Source: Hyphomonadaceae bacterium (GTDB taxonomy: Bacteria > Pseudomonadota > Alphaproteobacteria > Caulobacterales > Aquidulcibacteraceae). From it: a stretch of 64,000 nucleotides of DNA. Of this stretch, positions 25,944 to 35,898 are shown one piece after another. The first letter of the stretch is position 1. Each line of letters starts with the position of its first letter. The notes below the pieces were generated by a model, which worked only from the letters and a program-made list of their open reading frames with translations, was not told the origin of the DNA and did not search any database. A program made the translations under genes and the position numbers. The DNA lies in the NCBI GenBank assembly GCA_016791365.1, contig JAEUMT010000026.1, forward strand, positions 54,284-118,283. The letters run 5' to 3'.

Positions 25944-26364
25944 GGCCGAACGCGTCCTCGATGCGCCGCGCGACGATAGCGCGATGGCAGCCGCGCCAAT
26001 CGTGCTCAAGACACATGATGCAGGTGCGGCCGCGCTTGGCCAAGTCCGCCGTCTCCGCCAACGCGAGCTGGCTCTCGGGCTCGACCAGCTTTGCTTCGAA
26101 GATGCGCGTCATGGTCGGCGTATCGCCTTTGCGCGCCGCTTCACGTCCCGGCTTCGGCGTGCCGAGAGATTTCATATGAAGGTAGGTGATGCCGGCGCTG
26201 TCCAGCGCCGCGGCGAGTGATTTCTTCGCGAACCCAGCGCGCCGGGAATTGGCAACTTCGCGTATGTCCACGAGCGTCCTGACCTTCGCCGCCTTCAACG
26301 CGGCGACGAAATCAGCCTGTCCAACTTTCTCGTATCCGATCGTGTAGAGCTTCGTCACAGCCAT
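25909..26364 (-). CDS. DUF488 family protein
   Basis: A 151-aa protein starting MAVTKLYTIGYEKV, with VDIREVANSRRAGFAK, YLHMKSLGTPK and the Cys/His motif CIMCLEHDWRGCHRAIVA, all typical of DUF488. The Cys/His set suggests metal binding or redox, but no function is established. It overlaps the end of uppP by 10 bases, so it is translated from the same mRNA, and its 3' end overlaps the convergent membrane gene by about 35 bases. Confidence 0.88.
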   Translation of the reverse strand: MAVTKLYTIGYEKVGQADFVAALKAAKVRTLVDIREVANSRRAGFAKKSLAAALDSAGITYLHMKSLGTPKPGREAARKGDTPTMTRIFEAKLVEPESQLALAETADLAKRGRTCIMCLEHDWRGCHRAIVARRIEDAFGLMPEHLLPEPR

Positions 26365-27164
26365 CCCATCGCCAGGACGCCGAGCAAAACGACGCCTGCA
26401 ACGATGCGATACCACGCGAACGGCCCGAAACCCACTTTCGTCACGAAGTCGAGGAATGGCTTCACCACGATCAGCGCGGAGATGAAGGCGAACACGAATC
26501 CGACCGCGATTTCAGCGACACGGTCCGGCGTGATGTGATCCTTCACCGTCATGAAATCGAGGATGAAGGCGGCGACCATTGTCGGCATCGCCAGGAAGAA
26601 CGAAAACTCGGCCGCGGCGCGGCGATCTAGACCAAGCGCCAAGCCGCCAAAGATCGTGGCGCCGGAGCGCGAAACGCCAGGGATGAGCGCCAGCGTTTGG
26701 AAGACCCCGACGCCGATGGCGCGCCAGATCGGTGTTTCGGATGCTTCCTTCACCTCGACCTTCGGCGGCCATTTTTCGATCGCGAGCATGGCGAAGCCGC
26801 CAAGAATGAGCGCCGTGGCGATGATGTCGAGACGCAGGTAGAGTTCGTTCCGGACGAAATTGTTGGCGAGCAGGCCGATGAAGGCCGCCGGCAGGAACGC
26901 GAAGAACAACATCAGTGCGAAGCGCCGCGCCTCGGGCTTGGTTGGCAGACCGGTGACGACATCCCAGATGCGCTGGCGATACATCCACATGATTGCGAGG
27001 ATCGAGCCGAGCTGGATCATCACCGTGAAGACGCCGCCCGGGTCGTCGTAGCCGATGGCCCTGCCGAAGATGAGCAGGTGCCCTGTCGATGAGACGGGCA
27101 AAAACTCGGTCAGCCCCTGGAGGATGCCAAGAAGCGCCGCGCGGGCGAGATCGAGTAGGTCCAA
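26355..27164 (-). CDS. uppP: undecaprenyl-diphosphatase (BacA/UppP)
   Basis: This membrane enzyme dephosphorylates undecaprenyl diphosphate to recycle the lipid carrier for peptidoglycan and other envelope polymers; excess confers bacitracin tolerance. The 269-aa protein has LQGLTEFLPVSSTGHL near residues 16-31 and the second catalytic motif IPGVSRSGATI, with about eight membrane helices. The start is TTG 27164 with GGGGG six bases before it. It is divergent from gltD. Confidence 0.95.
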   Translation of the reverse strand: MDLLDLARAALLGILQGLTEFLPVSSTGHLLIFGRAIGYDDPGGVFTVMIQLGSILAIMWMYRQRIWDVVTGLPTKPEARRFALMLFFAFLPAAFIGLLANNFVRNELYLRLDIIATALILGGFAMLAIEKWPPKVEVKEASETPIWRAIGVGVFQTLALIPGVSRSGATIFGGLALGLDRRAAAEFSFFLAMPTMVAAFILDFMTVKDHITPDRVAEIAVGFVFAFISALIVVKPFLDFVTKVGFGPFAWYRIVAGVVLLGVLAMGWL

Positions 27165-27332
27165 GAGGCGCCCCCAAAATGAGCCGGGGTGACCATGAAG
27201 TGCGTCGCCGATGCGCGGAAGGTGCCAGATTCAGGCCAATCAGCACGCCCGCGACAGCGCATTGCTTGAACGGCGCGGGAATCCCGTCATAGAGAAATAA
27301 TCTCCCCGTTGTACGCCATTTGGAGGGCGTTC

Positions 27333-28745
27333 GTGGCCGAACGCATGCAGAAATTCGTGTTCATCGGGCAAGCCATGCCCGAAAAACGCCCCGCTGAGCA
27401 GCGATCGGGCGACTTCCACGAGATTTATGCGGATTTCATTGCCGAGAAAGCCGCTCAGCAGGCGGCGCGATGCGCCCAGTGCGGCGTTCCGTTCTGCCAA
27501 ACGCACTGTCCGCTTCAAAACAACATCCCCGATTGGCTGCGGCTGACCGCCGAGGGGCGGTTGCGGGAAGCCTACGAGCTTTCCGCCGCGACCAATCCGA
27601 TGCCGGAAGTGTGCGGGCGTATTTGTCCGCAAGACCGCCTCTGCGAAGGCGCGTGCGTGATCGAGCAGAGCCGGCACGGCGCGGTTACAATCGGCGCTGT
27701 CGAGAAATACCTCACCGATACGGCCTGGCGCGAAGGTTGGGTTGCGCCGCTCGCGCCGCGCGCCGAGCGCAGCGAGAGTGTCGGCATTGTCGGCGCCGGC
27801 CCGGCCGGCTTGGCGGCGGCGGAGCGCATGCGCCAGCGCGGATATCAGGTGACGGTCTATGATCGTCATGATCGCATCGGCGGTCTGCTTATTTATGGCA
27901 TTCCGAATTTTAAACTCGAAAAGGACGTCGTGCAGAAGCGCGCCAAGCGCTTAATCGATGGCGGCGTGAAATTCCAATTGAACTGCAATGTGGGGGAGAC
28001 GATCACATTCGCCGATCTCCGCGCCAAGCACGAGGCGGTTCTGATCGCGACCGGCGTTTACAAACCGAAGCCCCTCAACGCGCCGAATGATCGCGCCGTC
28101 GTCAAGGCGCTGGACTTCCTGATTGCGGCGAACCGTGTCGGGCTAGGTGATGACGTTCCGGAGTTTGAAAGCGGCGTGCTGAACGCAAAGGATCGTCGCG
28201 TCGTCGTGATTGGCGGCGGCGACACGGCGATGGATTGCGTGCGCACCGCACGGCGCCAGGGCGCAAAGAGCGTAACCTGTCTCTATCGGCGCGACCGCGC
28301 CAACATGCCGGGTTCGCAGCGTGAAGTGGCGCATGCTGAGGAAGAGGGCGTTGCGTTCGATTGGCTCGCCGCGCCGAAATCTGTCCGTGCCGGCAAATCA
28401 CCCGCGGTGAAGGCCGTGCGCATGCACCTTGGACAGCCTGACGAGAGCGGCCGTCAAACGCCGCGGGAGATTCCCGAAAGCGGCTATGAAGTGCCTGGTG
28501 ATCTCATCATTGCCGCGCTTGGTTTTGACGCCGAAGATATGAGCGATTGGAATGTGCCCGTCACGCGTTGGGGCGCTGTGAAAGCAGACCCTGTCACCTT
28601 CTCGACGGATGTCCCGGGCGTTTATGCGGCTGGCGATGTCGTGAGAGGCGCGTCGCTGGTGGTGTGGGCGATCCGCGAAGGGCGCGACGCGGCGGACGCG
28701 ATGCACGAGTGGATCCAGACGCAAGCCAGGGTCGCCGCGCAATGA
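27333..28745 (+). CDS. gltD: glutamate synthase (NADPH), small subunit
   Basis: The small subunit passes electrons from NADPH through FAD and iron-sulfur clusters to the large subunit, which makes glutamate from 2-oxoglutarate and glutamine. The N-terminal cysteines CAQCGVPFCQTHCPLQNNIP and CGRICPQDRLCEGACV ligate the [4Fe-4S] centres. The FAD site is VGIVGAGPAGLAAAERM and the NADPH site VVIGGGDTAMDCVRTA. The GTG at 27333 has GGAGG six bases upstream and is preferred to a TTG 24 bases earlier. Its TGA overlaps the gltB ATG. Confidence 0.95.
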   Translation: MAERMQKFVFIGQAMPEKRPAEQRSGDFHEIYADFIAEKAAQQAARCAQCGVPFCQTHCPLQNNIPDWLRLTAEGRLREAYELSAATNPMPEVCGRICPQDRLCEGACVIEQSRHGAVTIGAVEKYLTDTAWREGWVAPLAPRAERSESVGIVGAGPAGLAAAERMRQRGYQVTVYDRHDRIGGLLIYGIPNFKLEKDVVQKRAKRLIDGGVKFQLNCNVGETITFADLRAKHEAVLIATGVYKPKPLNAPNDRAVVKALDFLIAANRVGLGDDVPEFESGVLNAKDRRVVVIGGGDTAMDCVRTARRQGAKSVTCLYRRDRANMPGSQREVAHAEEEGVAFDWLAAPKSVRAGKSPAVKAVRMHLGQPDESGRQTPREIPESGYEVPGDLIIAALGFDAEDMSDWNVPVTRWGAVKADPVTFSTDVPGVYAAGDVVRGASLVVWAIREGRDAADAMHEWIQTQARVAAQ

Positions 28746-31700
28746 GCGGCGCCGAAGACATTGCGCGCTATTTGCGCGAACGTGAGAGGCTTGAGCGCGA
28801 GGGCCTCTATCGGGCCGAGAGCGAGCGCGACGCGTGCGGCGTGGGATTGGTGGCGGCCATCGACGGCAAGCCGCGTCGCGACGTGGTGACGTTGGCGATC
28901 GCGGCGCTTAAGGCTGTCTGGCACCGCGGCGCCGTGGACGCCGACGGCAAGACCGGTGACGGCGCAGGCATTCTCATCGACGCGCCGCGTGACTTCTTCC
29001 GCGAGCAGGTCGCGCGCACCGGTCACGACGTTAAGAACGGGCCGATTTTTGTCGGTCAGATTTTTTTGCCGCGTTTGGATCTCGGCGCACAAGAACGCGC
29101 ACGAGTGATCGTCGAAAGCGAGATCATTCGCGCGGGATTTGTGCTGTATGGCTGGCGCCAGGTGCCAGTGAATATCAGCCAGATCGGCGAGAAAGCGAAC
29201 GCGACACGGCCGGAGATCGAGCAGGTGCTGATGCACGATCCGCTCGGGCGTGATGACGATACGGTTGATCGTGACCTCTTTCTCGTACGGCGCCGCATCG
29301 AGCGGCGCGCGCTGACCTCGAATATCCCCGAACTCTATGTGTGCTCGCTCTCAGCGCAGACGCTAGTGTACAAGGGCATGTTCCTGGCCGCGCAAATCGA
29401 TGCGTTCTATCCTGATCTGCGTGACGAGCGTTTCGTCTCCGCTGTTGCGATTTACCACCAGCGCTATTCCACCAACACATTTCCGCAATGGCGGCTGGCG
29501 CAGCCGTTCCGAATGCTCGCGCACAATGGCGAGATTAATACGTTGAAGGGCAACATCAATTGGATGAAGAGCCATGAAATTCCCATGGCGTCCGATGCGT
29601 TCGGCGATGCCGGCGATGATGTGAAGCCGATCATTCAACCTGGCGGCTCGGATTCCGCGGCGCTGGACAATGTGTTCGAAGTCCTGGTGCGGGCCGGGCG
29701 CGCGGCGCCGATGGCGAAAGCGTTGCTGGCGCCCGAAGCCTGGGCGAAGTCGCGGACGATGAAAGATGAGCACCGCGCGCTCTATGCATATTGCAACGCG
29801 GTGATGGAACCCTGGGACGGGCCGGCGGCGCTGGCCATGTTCGACGGGCGTTGGGCGGTTGCGGGTTTGGATCGCAACGGGCTGCGACCTCTGCGCTATG
29901 CGCGCACCGGGGATGGCTTGCTTGCTGTCGGGTCGGAAACCGGCATGTGCCCGCTGGATGATCGCAAGATCATCGAACGCGGACGCATCGGCGCCGGCCA
30001 GATGGTGGCGATCGATACCCACGCCGGCAAACTCTATCGCCACGAAGAACTCGTTGACGCGCTGGCGGCGCAACACCCGTATCGCGCATGGCTCGACAAC
30101 GTAATCGATCTCGACAGGAAACTGGAAGGTCCCGAGGCTCAGCTCTTCAAAAATCGCGCCGAGCTGTTGCAGCGCCAGACGGCGGCGGGCTTCACGATGG
30201 AAGATCTCGAGCTGTTGCTGCAGCCCATGATGGAAGATGGCAAGGAAGCCATTGGCTCGATGGGCGATGACGCGCCGCTGGCGGTGCTCTCCGAGCAGAA
30301 CCGCCCACTCTCGCACTATTTCAGGCAGAATTTTAGTCAGGTCACCAATCCGCCAATCGATCCGCTGCGCGAGGGGCGGGTGATGACGCTGACGACGCGC
30401 TTCAAGAACCTCGGCAACATCCTGGCGCAGGATGAAACGCAGTCGCGCGTTTACGTGCTCGCCAGTCCGATTCTAACGAACGGCATGTACACGCGCATGA
30501 TGCGCGAGATGCGCGATGACGTCGCGCGCATCGATTGCACGTTCCCGGCGCCGGAGCCTGGAGAAGATGCAGGGGCCGCGTTGCGCAAGGCGCTTGTCCG
30601 CATCCGCGCCGAAGCGGAACAGGCGGTCTCGTTTTATAAGCGCTCGCACGTCGTGCTGACCGATAAGCAGCAGGGTCCCGATCGCATCGCCTGTCCGATG
30701 ATACTGACGGTGAGCGCCGTGCATTCGCACCTGGTCGCGAAGGGTTTGCGCACATATTGCTCGCTCACCGTGCGCGCGGCGGAGTGTCTGGATCCGCACT
30801 ATGCGGCGGTGCTGATCGGATGCGGCGCGACGACTGTGAACCCGTATTTGGCGCTGGATACGATCGCCGATCGCGCGGCGCGCGGGCTTGCGGGCAAGCT
30901 CACAGCTGAGCAAGCGGCGGCGAACTATCGCGCGGCGCTTGAGGCAGGCCTGCTCAAGATCATCTCGAAGATGGGCATTTCGGTGATCTCGTCTTATCGC
31001 GGTGGCTTGAATTTCGAAGCTATCGGCCTGTCGCGTTCGCTCGTTGACGAGTTCTTTCCCGGTCTGACGAGCCGCGTGTCGGGCATTGGCCTCTCCGGCT
31101 TGGCGTTGGAAGCCTTGGATCAACACGCCCGCGCCTTCGATGAAACGCTGACCGCGTTGCCCATCGGCGGACAGTATCGCTATCGCGCGCGCGGTGAGCG
31201 TCACGCGCTTGAGGCCGATTCAATCCACCAGCTGCAAAACGCGTGCGATACCGGCGACTACAAGGCCTATCGCAAATATTCCGAGTTCATTCGCGAACGT
31301 CGCAAGGACCAGCCCATTCAATTGCGCGACCTGCTTGAAGTGCGCGAGGGCTTGTATCCGCCGGCGCCGCTTGGCGATGTCGAAAGCGTCAATGACATCC
31401 GCAAGCGTTTCCTGACGCCTGGCATGAGCATGGGCGCGCTGTCGCCGGAAGCGCACGGCGCGCTGAATATCGCCATGAATCGGATTGGCGCGCGCAGCGT
31501 GAGCGGCGAAGGCGGCGAAGATCCGGCTCGCTATGCGCCGCTGCCAAACGGCGACGACGCGAACTCGGCGGTGAAGCAGGTTGCGTCCGGCCGCTTTGGC
31601 GTCACGGCCGAATACCTAAATCAATGCCGCGAAATCGAGATCAAGGTCGCGCAGGGCGCCAAGCCCGGCGAAGGCGGGCAGCTCCCTGGCTTCAAGGTAA

Positions 31701-33280
31701 CGGAGCTGATTGCGCGTTTGCGTCACGCAACGCCGGGTGTGTCGTTGATTTCACCGCCGCCGCATCACGATATCTATTCGATCGAAGATTTGGCGCAGCT
31801 GATTTACGATTTGAAGCAGATCAATCCGATTGCGCGCGTGTGTGTGAAGCTGGTTGCGCAATCTGGCATCGGCGCGGTGGCCGCGGGTGTCGCCAAGGCG
31901 GGTGCGGATACGATCCTGATATCCGGCCATGTCGGCGGCACGGGCGCGAGCCCCCAAACGTCGATCAAGTACGCAGGCATTCCCTGGGAGATGGGGCTCT
32001 CCGAAGCGCATCAGACTTTGATGCTCAACAATCTGCGCCACCGCGTGCGGCTGCGCACGGACGGCGGTTTGCGCACCGGCCGCGATATTGTCGTCGCCGC
32101 CATATTGGGCGCCGAAGAATTTGGTATCGGCACCGCCTCGCTCGTGGCGATGGGATGTCTGATGGTGCGCCAGTGCCACTCGAACACGTGCCCTGTCGGC
32201 GTCTGCACCCAGGACGACGAACTCAGAAAGCGCTTCACCGGCACGCCGGACAAAGTCGTGAATCTGATGAGCTTCATCGCCGAGGAGGTGCGCGAGATTC
32301 TGGCGCAGATTGGTTTCAGGCGTTTGGACGAAGTGATCGGTCGCACCGAACTCATTCACCAGTTTAGCCGCGGCGCCGAGCACTTGGATGATCTTGATCT
32401 CAATCCGTTGCTGGTGCGCGTCGACAGTCCGTATCCGGCGTACTGCACCCAGCTTGGCCGCAACGAGCCGCCGCAAGCGTTGGACCACGAATTTATTGAC
32501 GAGGCCCCTGGCTTCTTCGAGCGAGGTGAGAAGAAGCAACTCGTGTTCAACGTCCGCAACACGCAACGGGCGATCGGCGCGCGCGCGTCGGCGCACGTCA
32601 CGCGCCGCGTCGGCCAATATGCGCTCCCCGAAGGTCAGCTTACCGTGAAGCTTCGCGGGTCGTGCGGTCAGAGTCTCGGCGCCTGGCTGGTGCAAGGTAT
32701 CGCGCTCGATGTGACCGGCGATGCGAACGATTATGTCGGTAAGGGACTGTCGGGCGGATTGATCGTGCTTCGGCCCCCGCCGGGAGAAGAGGCCGGCGCC
32801 ATCATCGGCAACACCTGCCTCTACGGCGCGACGGGTGGCAAACTTTTCGCGGCCGGTCTCGCGGGTGAACGCTTTGCGGTGCGCAATTCGGGCGCGACGT
32901 CTGTGGTCGAAGGCGCTGGCGCCAATGCATGCGAGTACATGACCGGCGGCACGGTCGCGATTCTCGGCGACGTGGGCGACAATTTCGGCGCCGGCATGTC
33001 GGGCGGCATGGCGTTCGTCTATGACGAGGACGGACGCTTCGCCGATCGCGCCAATCCGGACTCGATCATTTGGCAGCGCCTCGCGTCAGCGCACTGGGAA
33101 AAGGTGTTGAAGGCGCTGGTAAGCGAGCACGCGAAGCGCACGGACTCGCCGCGTGCCGCGCAGTTGCTGACCAATTGGGACGCAGCGCGCGGGCGCTTCT
33201 GGCAGATATGCCCGATCGAAATGGCGCCGCGATTGAAGCACGCGCTCAGTGACGCGAAGGGCGCCGCCGCCGCGGCTTGA
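28742..33280 (+). CDS. gltB: glutamate synthase (NADPH), large subunit
   Basis: The large subunit hydrolyses glutamine and channels ammonia to 2-oxoglutarate. From ATG 28742 (ATGA overlap with gltD) it is 1512 aa. The glutaminase domain would start at Cys32 (ERDACGVG) after removal of a 31-residue propeptide, the usual arrangement. The FMN-binding synthase domain includes GHVGGTGASP and GGLRTGRDIV, and the [3Fe-4S] cluster is bound by CHSNTCPVGVC with the Cys before it. The C-terminal beta-helix has the GGxxxxxGxxG repeats. Order gltD-gltB is reversed from E. coli. Confidence 0.97.
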   Translation: MSGAEDIARYLRERERLEREGLYRAESERDACGVGLVAAIDGKPRRDVVTLAIAALKAVWHRGAVDADGKTGDGAGILIDAPRDFFREQVARTGHDVKNGPIFVGQIFLPRLDLGAQERARVIVESEIIRAGFVLYGWRQVPVNISQIGEKANATRPEIEQVLMHDPLGRDDDTVDRDLFLVRRRIERRALTSNIPELYVCSLSAQTLVYKGMFLAAQIDAFYPDLRDERFVSAVAIYHQRYSTNTFPQWRLAQPFRMLAHNGEINTLKGNINWMKSHEIPMASDAFGDAGDDVKPIIQPGGSDSAALDNVFEVLVRAGRAAPMAKALLAPEAWAKSRTMKDEHRALYAYCNAVMEPWDGPAALAMFDGRWAVAGLDRNGLRPLRYARTGDGLLAVGSETGMCPLDDRKIIERGRIGAGQMVAIDTHAGKLYRHEELVDALAAQHPYRAWLDNVIDLDRKLEGPEAQLFKNRAELLQRQTAAGFTMEDLELLLQPMMEDGKEAIGSMGDDAPLAVLSEQNRPLSHYFRQNFSQVTNPPIDPLREGRVMTLTTRFKNLGNILAQDETQSRVYVLASPILTNGMYTRMMREMRDDVARIDCTFPAPEPGEDAGAALRKALVRIRAEAEQAVSFYKRSHVVLTDKQQGPDRIACPMILTVSAVHSHLVAKGLRTYCSLTVRAAECLDPHYAAVLIGCGATTVNPYLALDTIADRAARGLAGKLTAEQAAANYRAALEAGLLKIISKMGISVISSYRGGLNFEAIGLSRSLVDEFFPGLTSRVSGIGLSGLALEALDQHARAFDETLTALPIGGQYRYRARGERHALEADSIHQLQNACDTGDYKAYRKYSEFIRERRKDQPIQLRDLLEVREGLYPPAPLGDVESVNDIRKRFLTPGMSMGALSPEAHGALNIAMNRIGARSVSGEGGEDPARYAPLPNGDDANSAVKQVASGRFGVTAEYLNQCREIEIKVAQGAKPGEGGQLPGFKVTELIARLRHATPGVSLISPPPHHDIYSIEDLAQLIYDLKQINPIARVCVKLVAQSGIGAVAAGVAKAGADTILISGHVGGTGASPQTSIKYAGIPWEMGLSEAHQTLMLNNLRHRVRLRTDGGLRTGRDIVVAAILGAEEFGIGTASLVAMGCLMVRQCHSNTCPVGVCTQDDELRKRFTGTPDKVVNLMSFIAEEVREILAQIGFRRLDEVIGRTELIHQFSRGAEHLDDLDLNPLLVRVDSPYPAYCTQLGRNEPPQALDHEFIDEAPGFFERGEKKQLVFNVRNTQRAIGARASAHVTRRVGQYALPEGQLTVKLRGSCGQSLGAWLVQGIALDVTGDANDYVGKGLSGGLIVLRPPPGEEAGAIIGNTCLYGATGGKLFAAGLAGERFAVRNSGATSVVEGAGANACEYMTGGTVAILGDVGDNFGAGMSGGMAFVYDEDGRFADRANPDSIIWQRLASAHWEKVLKALVSEHAKRTDSPRAAQLLTNWDAARGRFWQICPIEMAPRLKHALSDAKGAAAAA

Positions 33281-33326
33281 ACGTTGGTGGGTGAGCGGCA
33301 TCGACGCCGGCGCCGGCTTGCGTCAT

Positions 33327-34448
33327 ATGGCGGCAGTGGATTCTCTGGTTCTCAAACAACAGGCCGGGGCGCTTGGTTTTGACGCCATTGGTGTCGCGTC
33401 GGTGGATGAACCGTGGCCCGCCAGCGCACGGTTGCGGGAATTCTTGCACGAGGGGCGCCACGGCGACATGTCGTGGCTTGCGGACGAGCGCGACGGCGTG
33501 CGCCCGCGTGAGCATCCGCGGATGTTATGGGCGGCGGCAAGGAGCGCGATCCTAGTCGGGCAGAATTATGCGACCCATGACGATGCGATTGCGCTGCTTC
33601 AACGCAAGGAGCGCGGCATCGTATCGGCCTATGCCGCGCGACGGGATTATCATGATGTTGTGAAAGGCAAGCTCAAGCAGCTCGCGCATTGGTTGGCGCG
33701 CGAGACGGCGGCGGATGTGAAGGTGTTCGTCGATACCGCGCCCTTGATGGAGAAGCCGTTGGCGCAACGCGCGGGGCTGGGCTGGCAGGGCAAGCACACA
33801 AATCTTGTGTCGCGCACGCACGGCTCGTGGCTGTTTCTCGGCGCGATCTTGAGCGCAACCGAGATTGAGCCTGATGCGCTGGAGGACGATCATTGCGGAT
33901 CGTGCCGTGCATGCCTCGACGTATGCCCGACGAATGCGTTTCCGGCGCCGTACCAACTCGATGCGCGCCGTTGCCTTGCGTATCTGACCATTGAGCACAT
34001 GGGCCAAATTCCGATTGAGTTTCGTGAAGCTGTCGGCAATCGCGTGTTCGGATGCGATGATTGTCTGGCCGTTTGTCCCTGGAACAAGTTCGCCGAAACA
34101 TCGCGCGAGGCGCGCCTCGCGATGCGCGATGAGTTGCGCCTGGCGCCGCTGGCGGAATTGGCGGCGCTTGATGATGCCGACTTTCGCGCGCGATTTGCCG
34201 GCACGCCTGTGAAGCGAACTGGCCGGGATCGCTTCGTGCGGAACGTCGTTTGCGCTCTTGGCAACAGTGGCGATGTCTCGCTCGCGCCCGTCGCCGAGCG
34301 TTTATTGACGGATTCATCCCCACTTGTGCGCGGCATGGCGGTATGGGCCGCGCGGCGATTGCTTGACGCCGGGGCGTTCCAGCGCCTCAAATCGGCCCGG
34401 CGGCCGCGCGAGGGGGACGCGAGCGTGGCTGAGGAATGGGACCGATGA
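33327..34448 (+). CDS. queG: epoxyqueuosine reductase
   Basis: QueG carries out the last step of queuosine formation in tRNA, reducing epoxyqueuosine with cobalamin and two [4Fe-4S] clusters. The cluster ligands are CGSCRACLDVCPTNAF and CDDCLAVCPWNKF. YAARRDYHDVVKGKLK and DTAPLMEKPLAQRAGLGWQGKHTNL are further signatures. The start is uncertain: ATG 33327 is chosen (373 aa), but a GTG at 33291 is possible. It follows gltB after a short gap and overlaps the next gene. Confidence 0.93.
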   Translation: MAAVDSLVLKQQAGALGFDAIGVASVDEPWPASARLREFLHEGRHGDMSWLADERDGVRPREHPRMLWAAARSAILVGQNYATHDDAIALLQRKERGIVSAYAARRDYHDVVKGKLKQLAHWLARETAADVKVFVDTAPLMEKPLAQRAGLGWQGKHTNLVSRTHGSWLFLGAILSATEIEPDALEDDHCGSCRACLDVCPTNAFPAPYQLDARRCLAYLTIEHMGQIPIEFREAVGNRVFGCDDCLAVCPWNKFAETSREARLAMRDELRLAPLAELAALDDADFRARFAGTPVKRTGRDRFVRNVVCALGNSGDVSLAPVAERLLTDSSPLVRGMAVWAARRLLDAGAFQRLKSARRPREGDASVAEEWDR

Positions 34449-35815
34449 TTCCGGACGAGGAAGAGCCGAAGAACGAAGGCGACGCCACGCCCGAACCGCG
34501 CGCCGAAGAAGAGGTCGCGCCGGAGGCGTTTGAACCGCCGCAGCTTAGCGACACCGCGCCGCCGGAGCGCATCGTCGAAACGCCGCCCATCGCTGATGAA
34601 GTATTGATCGCGCAAGAGCCGGCTGCGCCGGAAATGGCGTCGGAACCCGAACCACAGCTTGTTGAACCGTCGGCGCCTGTTGCGGCGGACGAACCGCCAC
34701 CGGAGCTTCCTCCTGAACCAATGTTCGAAGCGCCGCCGGAAACGGTGCGTGCGTTGGAGCCAGAGCCCGAGCCGCCGCAAGCGTATGAACCGTCGGCCCC
34801 GGAGCCCGTGTACGCCGAACCCGAACCTCCGGCGCCGGCGCCCGAAGCGCCTCCTTCGATCGCTGAGCCGCCGCGCATTCACGAAGCCGCCGCGAAGCAA
34901 TTGCACGAAGAGCCACTGCCGGACCTTGAGCGCGCCTATGGCGAAACCGCACAACGTTCGGCTTTTGATGAAGAAGAATATCCGTTCGGCGAGCCGGAAA
35001 TCCCAATGCCGGAGCCGGCGGCGCGTCCGGGTGATCGCCAGCGGCGGCGTGATGCGAAACGCAATCTTGATCTCGATCTTGGCCGCATAAAGCGCCGCAA
35101 GCGCTATGGCTTGTTCATTACGTCCATCACGGTGCTCTTCATCGCATTCGTGCTAGCGCCGGTGACGTGGGCTACGGCGTACCTCTTTTTCGACCCGCCC
35201 TCGACGGTGCTCATGATGCAACGCGCCGCGGAAGGGCAGACGATTCGCCACTATCCGGTGCCGATCAATCGGATGTCGCCTCATGTCGTGCGCGCGGTCA
35301 TCGCGGCTGAGGATGCGAATTTTTGTGCGCACGACGGCTTTGATATCGAAGCCATCCAGGATGCGATGGAATCGAACCGGCGCGGCGGACGTACGCGCGG
35401 CGCATCTACGGTGAGTCAGCAGACGGCGAAGAACCTGTTTTTGTGGCCCGAGCGTTCCTGGGTGCGCAAAGGCTTCGAAACCTATTTTACCGCGCTGATT
35501 GAATTTCTCTGGCCCAAGCGCCGGATCATGGAAGCCTATCTGAATGCGGCTGAATGGGGTGACGGCAATTTCGGCATTGAAGCCGCGGCGCGTGCGCGCT
35601 TTGGCGTCTCAGCTGCCGACCTGACGCCGTTGCAGGCTGCGCGCTTGGCTGCGGTGCTGCCGAGCCCAAACCGCTGGCGCGCGGACAATCCGGGCCCATA
35701 CGTGCGCGGCCGGGCCTCGACGATCGTGGCGCGCGCGCGTGACGTCCGCACGTCCGGCGCCGCCGGCTGTGTGCTGACGCTGGATCGCCCCAACACCGAG
35801 GGCGTGAGCCGGTAA
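34445..35815 (+). CDS. mtgA: monofunctional transglycosylase with long acidic N-terminal extension
   Basis: A 456-aa protein. Residues 1-195 are very rich in Glu, Pro and Ala (PEP repeats) and must be disordered and cytoplasmic. A basic stretch (RIKRRKRYG) and a membrane helix at about residues 221-250 follow. Residues 265-425 are a family 51 glycosyltransferase domain: AAEDANFCAHDGFD with the catalytic Glu, GASTVSQQTAKNLFLWP, RIMEAYLNAAEWGDGNFG and LTPLQAARLAAVLPSPN. It polymerises lipid II outside the membrane without crosslinking. GAGGA nine bases before ATG 34445 and the overlap with the queG stop set the start. Typical MtgA is only about 230 aa. Confidence 0.87.
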   Translation: MIPDEEEPKNEGDATPEPRAEEEVAPEAFEPPQLSDTAPPERIVETPPIADEVLIAQEPAAPEMASEPEPQLVEPSAPVAADEPPPELPPEPMFEAPPETVRALEPEPEPPQAYEPSAPEPVYAEPEPPAPAPEAPPSIAEPPRIHEAAAKQLHEEPLPDLERAYGETAQRSAFDEEEYPFGEPEIPMPEPAARPGDRQRRRDAKRNLDLDLGRIKRRKRYGLFITSITVLFIAFVLAPVTWATAYLFFDPPSTVLMMQRAAEGQTIRHYPVPINRMSPHVVRAVIAAEDANFCAHDGFDIEAIQDAMESNRRGGRTRGASTVSQQTAKNLFLWPERSWVRKGFETYFTALIEFLWPKRRIMEAYLNAAEWGDGNFGIEAAARARFGVSAADLTPLQAARLAAVLPSPNRWRADNPGPYVRGRASTIVARARDVRTSGAAGCVLTLDRPNTEGVSR

Positions 35816-35898
35816 TTCGCGCTTCACGCGCATGCGAGGTGCAAGGCGCGCTTGACTAGGTTAGGCTTGTTTCGCTGTTGCAATTAGCGGGGTTCGCC

